64,000 bases of DNA from NCBI GenBank assembly GCA_944326855.1, contig CALVFO010000001.1, positions 1 through 64,000 on the forward strand, given 5' to 3'. This DNA comes from an uncultured Alistipes sp. GTDB lineage: Bacteria; Bacteroidota; Bacteroidia; Bacteroidales; Rikenellaceae. How positions within the stretch are numbered: position 1 is the stretch's first letter; every line of letters starts with the position of its first letter. The notes under the pieces are model-generated. The model made no database searches and was not told the DNA's origin. It saw only the letters and a list, made by a program, of their open reading frames with translations. This document shows positions 34,445 through 42,168 of this stretch, one piece after another. The translations under genes and the position numbers were made by a program.

Positions 34445-34804
34445 ATGCAAATCATCCAGAACCACAACGATAACCGACCCGATCCCGCTTCCCTGCAAGA
34501 GAACCGGAATCTCTTTCTGGGCATACTGCTTATCGCAGCCGGAGGCCTCTGGTTGCTGAAAAATTTCGGCATGCTCAGTCCCCGAGCCTTCGACATGATC
34601 TTTTCCTGGCCGAGTCTGGTGACAGTCATCGGAGCCTATCTGCTCTGCCTGCACCAATGGATATGGGGCGGTATTCTCGCCGGAGTCGGAATCTGTCTGC
34701 TGATCGCCCAGATCGTCGGTATGCCGATGCCGGTCATCTGGCTGTTGCTGCCGCTGCTGTGTATCGGAATCGGAATGGCCATTCTGTTACGCAAAAATGC
34801 CTGA
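34445..34804 (+). CDS. Small multi-pass membrane protein, DUF5668/LiaF-like
   Basis: A 119-residue protein with about four hydrophobic helices starting at NLFLGILLIAAGGLWLLKNFG, which is the usual pattern of the LiaF/DUF5668 transmembrane module (a G-x-L-L-I-A-x-G helix then a Trp-Leu-Leu-Lys). Such proteins often travel with PspC genes in envelope stress operons. It is 56 bases after the long PspC gene. No soluble C-terminal LiaF domain is present. Confidence 0.8.
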   Translation: MQIIQNHNDNRPDPASLQENRNLFLGILLIAAGGLWLLKNFGMLSPRAFDMIFSWPSLVTVIGAYLLCLHQWIWGGILAGVGICLLIAQIVGMPMPVIWLLLPLLCIGIGMAILLRKNA

Positions 34805-34954
34805 AACAGACTTCGACACCGTTTCAAAGAGCGGATCCGAACGCTTCCGGATGCGAATAGTTCCAAACAAACTGCCATTCCCGCTTGCCGAGCCAAAGCG
34901 ACGAATTCTCCACAATTTCTGAAAAGGAACTCTACACCTTCCCATAAATTTTCG

Positions 34955-34962
34955 TATTTTTG
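34955..34962 (+). promoter_or_regulatory. Candidate -7 promoter box for pfkA
   Basis: TATTTTTG matches TAnnTTTG, 23 bases before the ATG at 34986, giving a short leader. Confidence 0.55.
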
Positions 34963-34985
34963 CGGGGAATTCGTAAAAATACTGA

Positions 34986-35972
34986 ATGCTTATGCCAGAG
35001 ATCAAATGCGTAGGGATACTCACCTCGGGCGGTGATGCCCCGGGGATGAATGCAGCCATCCGGGCGGTGACCCGTACGGCCATCTACAACGGTTTCGAAG
35101 TCAAAGGAATCATGCGCGGTTACCGCGGCTTGATCACCAACGAAATACTGCCTTTCAAGACTCAAAACGTCAGCAACATCATCCAACAGGGAGGGACCAT
35201 TCTGAAAACGGCCCGTTGTGCCGAATTTCTGACTCCCGAAGGTCGTAAAGTCGCTTACGAAAACATGACCGCACAGGGAATCGACGCTTTGGTCGTCATC
35301 GGAGGCGACGGTTCGCTGACCGGAGCCCGCATCTTTGCTTCGGAATACAACCTGCCGATCGTAGGGCTGCCCGGCACCATCGACAACGACCTGTTCGGCA
35401 CCGATACGACCATCGGATACGACACTGCCCTGAATACCATTATGGAAGCCGTGGACAAGATTCGGGATACGGCCTCTTCACACGAACGTCTCTTCTTCAT
35501 CGAAGTGATGGGACGCGAAGCCGGTTTTCTGGCCCTCAACGGAGCGATCGCTACCGGTGCCGAAGCCGCCATCATCCCGGAAATCGCCACCGAAGTGGAC
35601 CAGCTCAGCGAACTGATCGGCCATGGATTCCGTAAATCGAAAAACAGTAGTATCGTTCTGGTCGCCGAAAGCGAACTGACGGGCGGTGCGACGGGACTGG
35701 CCGAACGTGTCAAAAACGAATATCCTCAATACGACGTGCGGGTTACCATTTTGGGGCATATCCAGCGGGGTGGATCACCCTCGGCCAGCGACCGTATTCT
35801 GGCCAGCCGCATGGGGGAAGCCGCCATCAACGCCCTGCTGGAAGGACAACGAAACGTCATGATCGGGATTCAGAACGACAACCTGGTATACATTCCCTTC
35901 AGCAAGGCGATCAAAATGCAGAAACCGATCAATCGCGACCTGCTCAACACCTTGAAAATCCTTTCGATCTAA
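34986..35972 (+). CDS. pfkA: 6-phosphofructokinase (ATP-type)
   Basis: Phosphorylates fructose 6-phosphate to the 1,6-bisphosphate in glycolysis. The 328-residue protein shows [18 protein letters not shown] near the N-terminus, [19 protein letters not shown] with the catalytic Asp, and [10 protein letters not shown]. The Gly of GGDG(S) together with the short length fits ATP-dependent PFK rather than pyrophosphate-type. A second ATG two codons in (34992) is also possible. It is monocistronic: a -7 box upstream and a terminator 22 bases downstream. Confidence 0.96.
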   Translation: MLMPEIKCVGILTSGGDAPGMNAAIRAVTRTAIYNGFEVKGIMRGYRGLITNEILPFKTQNVSNIIQQGGTILKTARCAEFLTPEGRKVAYENMTAQGIDALVVIGGDGSLTGARIFASEYNLPIVGLPGTIDNDLFGTDTTIGYDTALNTIMEAVDKIRDTASSHERLFFIEVMGREAGFLALNGAIATGAEAAIIPEIATEVDQLSELIGHGFRKSKNSSIVLVAESELTGGATGLAERVKNEYPQYDVRVTILGHIQRGGSPSASDRILASRMGEAAINALLEGQRNVMIGIQNDNLVYIPFSKAIKMQKPINRDLLNTLKILSI

Positions 35973-35993
35973 TCGGATTTGACTACCTTTCAT

Positions 35994-36029
35994 AAAAACG
36001 GAGACGATAAATAATCGCCTCCGTTTTTT
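35994..36029 (+). terminator. Intrinsic terminator after pfkA
   Basis: AAAAACGGAG and CTCCGTTTTTT flank a CGAT/ATCG inner stem with one A/C mismatch and an AATAA-type loop. It ends in a run of six Ts. Confidence 0.87.
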
Positions 36030-36144
36030 ATCGGCCACCGGAATCGGCTTCCAACGAGTCCCGTAGCATATTAATTTTATGTAACCTCTTCCGCGAAGAG
36101 CTGAAAAATGCGTATCTTGGGACAAGATAAAACTTCTTCAGACC

Positions 36145-38259
36145 ATGTCGCAACCGACCACGCAGACGCCAAACGGGATTCTTTCCCGGGATGTGAGCTG
36201 GATGTACTTCAACCACCGTATTTTACAGGAAGCCCAACGGGATAATGTCCCGCTGTTGGAACGACTCTCTTTTCTGGGCATCTATTCCAACAACCTGGAC
36301 GAATTTTTCCGGGTCCGGGTATCGGCCATCCGGCGAGTCATCGAATACCAACAGGAACCTTACAATCCTCGGGTACGCAATGAGGCGATTCAACAGATGA
36401 AACAACTCAATCGCTTGACCAAACGCTACCTCAAGGAGTTCGAACAGGCGTTCGAAAAAATCAAAGGACTCCTGCAAAAAGAGGGAATCTACCTGATCGA
36501 CGAGACGCAACTGAACGAGCAACAGGCCAATTATATCCGTCATGTCTATCGCAACGATCTGAACAGTTCGACCTATCCGTTGATGACTTCGCGCGGAGCC
36601 CGGCTGAACGACCTGACCGATTCCGGCATTTATTTGGCCGTCAAATTGTTCCGAGAAAACAAAGAGACCTCCGAGTCCCAAACCGACTATGCCCTGATCG
36701 AGCTGCCGACCAAGGAATTCGACCGATTTATCGTTCTGCCGTCCCAGGACGGACGAACATTCATTCTGTTTTTGGACGACGTCGTACGATTCTGCCTGCC
36801 CTATATTTTCGCCGGCTTGCATTACGACCGTTTCGAAGCCTATACCTTCAAATTTACCCGGGATGCCGAAATCGAACTGTACAGCGGTATCGGCGAAGGA
36901 CTGATCGAAAAGATCGCCCGGGGCGTTAAAAATCGGAAAAAAGGGGAACCGGTACGTTTCGTATATGATCGTCGCATGCCGACCGACCTGTTACGGCACG
37001 TCAAGAAAAAACTCAACATCGACCGATACGACACCTCGGACGGAGGCTCACGGTACCACAACATGAAAGACCTGATGAGCTTTCCGACCTGCGGCCGCAA
37101 TGACCTCCGGTTCCGGCCCCAACCGCCTTTGCTTTCGGGCATGTTCAATCCCTATGGCAGTACGCTGGAGCTGATCCGCCGACAAGACCTCCTGCTGCAC
37201 TACCCCTACCACAGTTTTTCCAGTTACATCCGCATTCTGCGCGAAGCCGCCCTGAGTCCCGAAGTCAAAAGCATCAAAACGACCGTCTATCGATTGGCCA
37301 AAAACTCCAAAGTGGTCAAAGCCCTGATCTGCGCGGCCCGTCACGGGAAACGGGTCACTGTCATGGTCGAACTGATGGCCCGTTTCGACGAATCTTCCAA
37401 CATCAACTGGTCTCAAAAGATGCAGGATGAAGGAATTCATGTCATCTTCGGAGTCGAGGGACTGAAAGTCCACAGCAAATTGACCCATATTTCAACCACG
37501 GCCGGAGACGTAGCCTGCATCAGTACCGGAAACTTCCACGAAGGTAACGCCAAACTCTATACCGACGTCACCCTCTGTACCGCCAACGAGGCAATCGTCC
37601 GGGAAGTGGACCGGGCCTTCACCTTCATCGAACATCCCTACAAGACAACTTCATTCCGTCATTTGCTGGTGGCTCCGCAGCACATGCGCCGACAAATCGT
37701 GGCGCTGATCAACGAAGAAATTCGTTGGGCCCGACAAGGAAAAGAAGCCTATATTCTGGCCAAAATCAACCACATCACCGATGAAAAGATCATCGAAAAA
37801 CTCTACGAAGCCTCTCAAGCCGGCGTCAAGATGCGGTTTTTGGTACGGGGGAACTGTTCGATCATCACCGGCATCGAAAATCTGAGCGAAAATATCGAAA
37901 TCCGCGGCATCATCGACCGCTATCTGGAACATTCCCGCATTCTGATTTTCGGAGGCGGCGGGCGCGAACACTATTACATCGGTTCGGCCGACTGGATGCC
38001 CCGCAACCTGGATCATCGGGTGGAAGTGTATACTCCCGTATACGATCCCCGTGTACAGGAACAACTCAAACAGATCATCGAATTCGGCCTGGCCGACAAC
38101 ATGGCAGCCCGCATCGTCGACGGCAGCGGCGCCAATCGGCTCTACCGAAACGGTCAGGAAGATTTCCGTTCTCAGGAACGACTATATGCCTATTATTGCG
38201 CCCAGGCTGCAGAGGAAAAGCAACAACCAGAAACATCGAACGAATATGCTGAAAAGTAA
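36145..38259 (+). CDS. ppk1: Polyphosphate kinase 1
   Basis: A 704-residue membrane-associated enzyme that polymerises the gamma-phosphate of ATP into polyphosphate. The N-terminal domain begins SRDVSWMYFNHRILQEA with the family's DE-FFRVRVSAI segment; the catalytic core includes FDESSNINWSQKMQDEG and the phospho-His motif GLKVHSKL, plus a second HKD-like motif DRYLEHSRILIF. Length is normal. The ppx start (38246) lies 14 bases before its stop, so the pair is translationally coupled. A TATCTTGG box 33 bases upstream is close to the -7 consensus. Confidence 0.97.
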   Translation: MSQPTTQTPNGILSRDVSWMYFNHRILQEAQRDNVPLLERLSFLGIYSNNLDEFFRVRVSAIRRVIEYQQEPYNPRVRNEAIQQMKQLNRLTKRYLKEFEQAFEKIKGLLQKEGIYLIDETQLNEQQANYIRHVYRNDLNSSTYPLMTSRGARLNDLTDSGIYLAVKLFRENKETSESQTDYALIELPTKEFDRFIVLPSQDGRTFILFLDDVVRFCLPYIFAGLHYDRFEAYTFKFTRDAEIELYSGIGEGLIEKIARGVKNRKKGEPVRFVYDRRMPTDLLRHVKKKLNIDRYDTSDGGSRYHNMKDLMSFPTCGRNDLRFRPQPPLLSGMFNPYGSTLELIRRQDLLLHYPYHSFSSYIRILREAALSPEVKSIKTTVYRLAKNSKVVKALICAARHGKRVTVMVELMARFDESSNINWSQKMQDEGIHVIFGVEGLKVHSKLTHISTTAGDVACISTGNFHEGNAKLYTDVTLCTANEAIVREVDRAFTFIEHPYKTTSFRHLLVAPQHMRRQIVALINEEIRWARQGKEAYILAKINHITDEKIIEKLYEASQAGVKMRFLVRGNCSIITGIENLSENIEIRGIIDRYLEHSRILIFGGGGREHYYIGSADWMPRNLDHRVEVYTPVYDPRVQEQLKQIIEFGLADNMAARIVDGSGANRLYRNGQEDFRSQERLYAYYCAQAAEEKQQPETSNEYAEK

Positions 38260-39151
38260 ACTCAACTTCGCGGCCATCGACATCGGTTCGAATGCCGTAC
38301 GACTGCTGATCAAGGGCATCAATCCCGGGGAAGGAGTGGATGAGTTGACCAAAAGCCTGCTGATCCGGGTTCCGTTGCGTTTGGGGGAAGATTCGTTCGG
38401 AGCGGGAGCCATTTCGCCCGACAAGGAAAAACGGCTCAAACGGACGATCCGTTCGTTTCAACTTCTCATGAAAGTATTCAACGTGGTTGCCTACCGGGCC
38501 TGTGCGACGTCGGCCATGCGGGATGCCAAAAACGGCATGGCAATCGCTGACAAAATCCGTCGAAAGACGGGAATCGACATCGAAGTGATCGACGGCAACG
38601 AAGAGGCCCGCATCGTTTACGAAAGCCATATCGGAGATTTGCTCGATCGGGACGGTTGTTATATCTACGTCGATGTCGGCGGGGGGAGCACCGAGGTCAG
38701 CCTGATCTGCGACGGCGCCCTGATCCACTCGCGCTCCTACAACATCGGGACCGTACGCGCCCTCTCGGGCAAGGTCAAGGAGTCGGAATGGGAAGCTCTT
38801 CGAGAAGACATGGATGCCTTGGCAGCCCGATACGATCGTATCCAGATTATCGGATCGGGCGGCAACATCAACAAACTCTATCGCATGAGCCACAGTCAGG
38901 TAGACAATCTGCTGATGGTCGACCGATTGCAAGAGTTGTACGATGCACTCGCTCCGTTGAGCTACGAAGAACGTATGGAACGTTTCCATCTGAACCCGGA
39001 CCGGGCGGATGTCATCATTCCGGCTTCGGAAATTTTCCTCACCGTCGCCCGACACATCGGAGCCACCTCGATTTTCGTGCCTACGATCGGTATCATCGAC
39101 GGTATCACCCACGGTTTGTGTGCGGAATACCTGCAACGGACCCTGCGATAA
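38246..39151 (+). CDS. ppx: Exopolyphosphatase / Ppx-GppA family
   Basis: A 301-residue actin-fold phosphatase that removes terminal phosphates from polyphosphate or converts pppGpp to ppGpp. AAIDIGSNAVRLLI is the first phosphate loop, ATSAMRDAKNG and GNEEARIVYES follow, and the second loop is IYVDVGGGSTEVSL. It is the short two-domain form, without the C-terminal HD domain of E. coli Ppx. The start is the ATG at 38246 inside ppk1's end. Pairing with ppk1 favours polyphosphate as substrate. Confidence 0.92.
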   Translation: MLKSKLNFAAIDIGSNAVRLLIKGINPGEGVDELTKSLLIRVPLRLGEDSFGAGAISPDKEKRLKRTIRSFQLLMKVFNVVAYRACATSAMRDAKNGMAIADKIRRKTGIDIEVIDGNEEARIVYESHIGDLLDRDGCYIYVDVGGGSTEVSLICDGALIHSRSYNIGTVRALSGKVKESEWEALREDMDALAARYDRIQIIGSGGNINKLYRMSHSQVDNLLMVDRLQELYDALAPLSYEERMERFHLNPDRADVIIPASEIFLTVARHIGATSIFVPTIGIIDGITHGLCAEYLQRTLR

Positions 39152-39206
39152 CATCCTTGGGCAGCACCCAACGGGTTTCAAAATCCCCGAACAATCCCCA
39201 ATCCAA

Positions 39207-39236
39207 CGGGAAAACGCATACGTTTTCCCGTTTTTT
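39207..39236 (+). terminator. Intrinsic terminator after ppk1-ppx
   Basis: A perfect 10-bp stem CGGGAAAACG/CGTTTTCCCG with a CATA loop, followed by TTTTTT. It immediately precedes the promoter of the next gene. Confidence 0.92.
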
Positions 39237-39239
39237 GGC

Positions 39240-39247
39240 TATTTTTG
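39240..39247 (+). promoter_or_regulatory. Candidate -7 promoter box for the Dcu transporter
   Basis: TATTTTTG matches TAnnTTTG, 24 bases before the ATG at 39272 and just after the previous terminator. Confidence 0.5.
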
Positions 39248-39271
39248 TCCGCAAATCAAATTCCTCACCCC

Positions 39272-40576
39272 ATGTTGTTGCAATTTCTCTTCGTCATGGC
39301 CGCCATTATTGTCGGCGCCCGACTCGGCGGGATCGGACTGGGAGTGATGGGTGGGATCGGACTGGGGATCCTGACCTTCATTTTCGGCCTGCAACCCACC
39401 TCGCCCCCCATCGACGTCATGCTGATGATCGTAGCGGTGATCGCAGCCGCCGGATGCATGCAGGCCGCCGGAGGGCTCGACCTGATGGTCCGCCAAGCCG
39501 AAAAACTCTTGCGACGACATCCTTCGCGAGTCACCCTGCTCAGCCCGCTGGTCACCTATACATTCACGTTTCTAGCCGGAACCGGTCACGTAGCCTACTC
39601 CGTATTACCGGTGATCGCCGAAGTGGCCCGCGAAACCAAAATCCGCCCCGAACGTCCGCTTTCTATCGCCGTCATCGCCTCCCAACAGGCCATTACGGCC
39701 AGCCCGATCTCGGCCGCCACGGTCGCTCTGCTGAGCATGTTGGCCGGTTATGAGATTTCCCTGCTGCATATCCTGATGATCAGTATTCCGGCCACCCTGT
39801 GCGGTGTATTGGTCGGAGCTCTGTTCGCCATGCGAATGGGCAAAGACCTCGAACTCGACCCCGAATACCGTCGGCGACTGGCCGAAGGCGAATTGCAGAC
39901 CGATACCGCCACCGAAACCTCCCGAACTCACCTACACCCCTGGAAACCCCTGGCCTCGGTCATCATCTTTCTGACGGCCACCCTGTTTATCGTATTGTTC
40001 GGATCGTTCGACAGCTGGCGTATGATCGGAGGTGAACAACTGGGCATGGCTCCCATCATCGAAATCCTGATGCTGTCGGCCGCAGCCCTGATTCTGCTGG
40101 TCACCCGGACCGGCGGCATCAAAGCCGCCCAGGGTTCGGTCTTCGGGGCCGGCATGCAGGCCGTAGTCGCCATCTTCGGGATCGCCTGGATGGGCGACAC
40201 TTTCATTAACGGAAATATCGACGCCCTGCGGGCCTCCATCGAAGGGGTGGTCACCTCCATGCCGTGGCTTTTCGGGATTGCGCTGTTTACCATGTCGATT
40301 CTGCTGTACAGCCAGGCCGCCACGGTACGGGCCCTGATGCCGCTGGGACTGGCTTTGGGGATTCAACCGATGATGTTGATCGCCCTCTTCCCGGCTGTCA
40401 ACGGCTACTTCTTCATTCCGAACTACCCGACCGTCGTGGCCGCCATCAATTTCGACCGCACGGGAACCACCCGCATCGGGAAGTATGTGCTGAACCATTC
40501 GTTTATGATGCCCGGATTGATTGCCACATTCGTCGCCGTCGCTTTGGGGATCGTACTGGTGAACGTCTTCTTCTAA
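39272..40576 (+). CDS. Anaerobic C4-dicarboxylate transporter, Dcu family
   Basis: A 434-residue inner-membrane antiporter with about 11-12 hydrophobic helices. It shows the DcuA/DcuB N-terminus (ARLGGIGLGVMGGIGL), FLAGTGHVAYSVLPVI and ASQQAITASPISAATVALLS. It exchanges succinate for fumarate, malate or aspartate under anaerobic conditions, which suits a fumarate-respiring gut anaerobe. DcuA against DcuB cannot be told from sequence alone. The start is the ATG at 39272; a TTG 27 bases earlier is less likely. Confidence 0.93.
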   Translation: MLLQFLFVMAAIIVGARLGGIGLGVMGGIGLGILTFIFGLQPTSPPIDVMLMIVAVIAAAGCMQAAGGLDLMVRQAEKLLRRHPSRVTLLSPLVTYTFTFLAGTGHVAYSVLPVIAEVARETKIRPERPLSIAVIASQQAITASPISAATVALLSMLAGYEISLLHILMISIPATLCGVLVGALFAMRMGKDLELDPEYRRRLAEGELQTDTATETSRTHLHPWKPLASVIIFLTATLFIVLFGSFDSWRMIGGEQLGMAPIIEILMLSAAALILLVTRTGGIKAAQGSVFGAGMQAVVAIFGIAWMGDTFINGNIDALRASIEGVVTSMPWLFGIALFTMSILLYSQAATVRALMPLGLALGIQPMMLIALFPAVNGYFFIPNYPTVVAAINFDRTGTTRIGKYVLNHSFMMPGLIATFVAVALGIVLVNVFF

Positions 40577-40590
40577 CAAAACAACCCCAT

Positions 40591-40647
40591 ACCGAAGACC
40601 CCCGGAGGGAAAGCCCTTACAGTGCTTTTCTTCCGGGGGTCTTCGGT
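40591..40647 (+). terminator. Long terminator hairpin after the Dcu gene
   Basis: A 16-bp perfect outer stem ACCGAAGACCCCCGGA/TCCGGGGGTCTTCGGT continues with a partly paired inner part (GGGAAAGC against GCTTTTCT) and a small loop. No T-run follows, so it may also be an RNA-stabilising hairpin. Confidence 0.7.
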
Positions 40648-40867
40648 TTACACCCGTAGAAACAATTTTTTCTCCCTCCAAAAACAATCAATTACCGGAC
40701 CGTGATTGAGCAACTTACAGGCATTGTCCGAGACAAATGCCCAGAAAATTTCCAGTTCTTGTCCGATTTCTGGCATGCGAAATGCTTCTCTCCCCCGGCT
40801 TCCGCACAAGCGAAGCATTCAGGTCTTCTTTGTTTTATTTCTATCACTCATTTTATCGAACTTAATT

Positions 40868-42052
40868 ATGAAAAAATTATTCCTTACAGGCGCCATGGCG
40901 CTCGTGACCGTCTCGGCATTTTCTCAGGGTATCGAGCCCTATGACCATACCCCGGGCACCTACCAACGAACCACCCAACGAGGCCCCTACCTCACCAATC
41001 GCTTTTTCGATAACATGTACATTTCGATAGGCGGAGGTACCAATCTCTACCTGGGCTCGGGAGATAACCGCGGCGATTTCGGTAAACGCCTGGCTCCGGC
41101 CCTCGACATCTCTCTGGGCAAATGGGTGACTCCCAGTGTAGGACTCCGGCTACAATACGCCGGTTTACAGGGACGCGGATTTTCGAGCGCCATAACCCCC
41201 TACACCAATGCCACACCCGACGAATTGGGTCTCTATGCCAAAAAATTCAACCTGATGCATTTTCATGGAGATGTGATGTGGAACCTTTCCAACGCCATCG
41301 GCGGATACAAGGCATCCCGTAAACTGGAATTCATTCCCTATTTGGGGGCCGGGGTAATCCGTACGGGAAAGAACGGCAACCGTAACGTACAACTGGCCGC
41401 TACGGTCGGAATGATAGACAAAATCCGATTGAGCGAAGTGGTCGATCTGATGCTCGAGGCCCGGTATACGATCGCCAAACCCGAACTCGATCAGTTTGTC
41501 GGAGGCAAAAAGATCGATGGTGTATTAGCACTGACGGCCGGCGTTTCGTTCAAACTCGGTCCCCGGGGCGGATTCAAACGTCCCGAAGCACCGATCCCGG
41601 CCGACTACACCCCGTACGAACGCCAAATTTCGGAACTGAAACAACAGGCGGCCGATCAAGCCCGTATCGACCAGATGAAGCGCGAACTCGAAACGGTTCA
41701 ACAACGACCGACCCCTCAACCCCAACCGGTTGTAGAAAGTGTTCCGGTGACAATGACCATTTTCTTCCCGATCGGCAGTGCCGTCATCTCGCCCGAAGAC
41801 GAAGTCAACCTCCAGAACATCGCCGCTTACATCCGACAAAGTACGGCCCGCAGTTTCAGCGTGACCGGTTATGCCGACAATTCGACCGGCAGCGCCCCGC
41901 GCAATTTGCAGTTAAGTCGCGAACGGGCCGACGCTGTAGCCGATGCTCTGGTCAAACTGGGCGTCGACCGAAATCGATTAACCGTCGAAGGGAAAGGCGG
42001 CACCAACACCTTCGGCAACCCCTCGCTCTGCCGCATCGTCGAAGTCCAATAA
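40868..42052 (+). CDS. OmpA-family outer-membrane protein
   Basis: 394 residues: a signal peptide (MKKLFLTGAMALVTVSAFSQ, cut about 20), an N-terminal beta-barrel (about 45-240) and a C-terminal OmpA-like peptidoglycan-binding domain (about 290-394), joined by a Gln-rich coiled linker (about 250-285). The OmpA domain has IFFPIGSAVISPEDEVNLQNIA and the diagnostic GYADNSTGSAPRNLQLSRERADAV helix. It probably links outer membrane and peptidoglycan. The start is set by the signal peptide; an earlier in-frame start exists at 40706 but is improbable. Confidence 0.95.
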   Translation: MKKLFLTGAMALVTVSAFSQGIEPYDHTPGTYQRTTQRGPYLTNRFFDNMYISIGGGTNLYLGSGDNRGDFGKRLAPALDISLGKWVTPSVGLRLQYAGLQGRGFSSAITPYTNATPDELGLYAKKFNLMHFHGDVMWNLSNAIGGYKASRKLEFIPYLGAGVIRTGKNGNRNVQLAATVGMIDKIRLSEVVDLMLEARYTIAKPELDQFVGGKKIDGVLALTAGVSFKLGPRGGFKRPEAPIPADYTPYERQISELKQQAADQARIDQMKRELETVQQRPTPQPQPVVESVPVTMTIFFPIGSAVISPEDEVNLQNIAAYIRQSTARSFSVTGYADNSTGSAPRNLQLSRERADAVADALVKLGVDRNRLTVEGKGGTNTFGNPSLCRIVEVQ

Positions 42053-42076
42053 ATCATTTCACCCCCTGCAGGCACA

Positions 42077-42105
42077 AAAAGCCCGGAGAAAGACTCCGGG
42101 CTTTT
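42077..42105. terminator. Bidirectional intrinsic terminator, OmpA / TonB receptor
   Basis: A 12-bp stem AAAAGCCCGGAG/CTCCGGGCTTTT with an AAAGA loop and A/T runs on both sides, between convergent genes. Confidence 0.88.
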
Positions 42106-42168
42106 CTATTTCAAACGCTTCAGTTGCTCCTTCTTCAACATCCCATCGAGGAACATTTTTCCCGATCA

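Noticed and set aside
40706..40867. N-terminal extension of the OmpA-family protein
   Set aside because: The signal peptide starts at the ATG at 40868; the extension would block export and has no family match.
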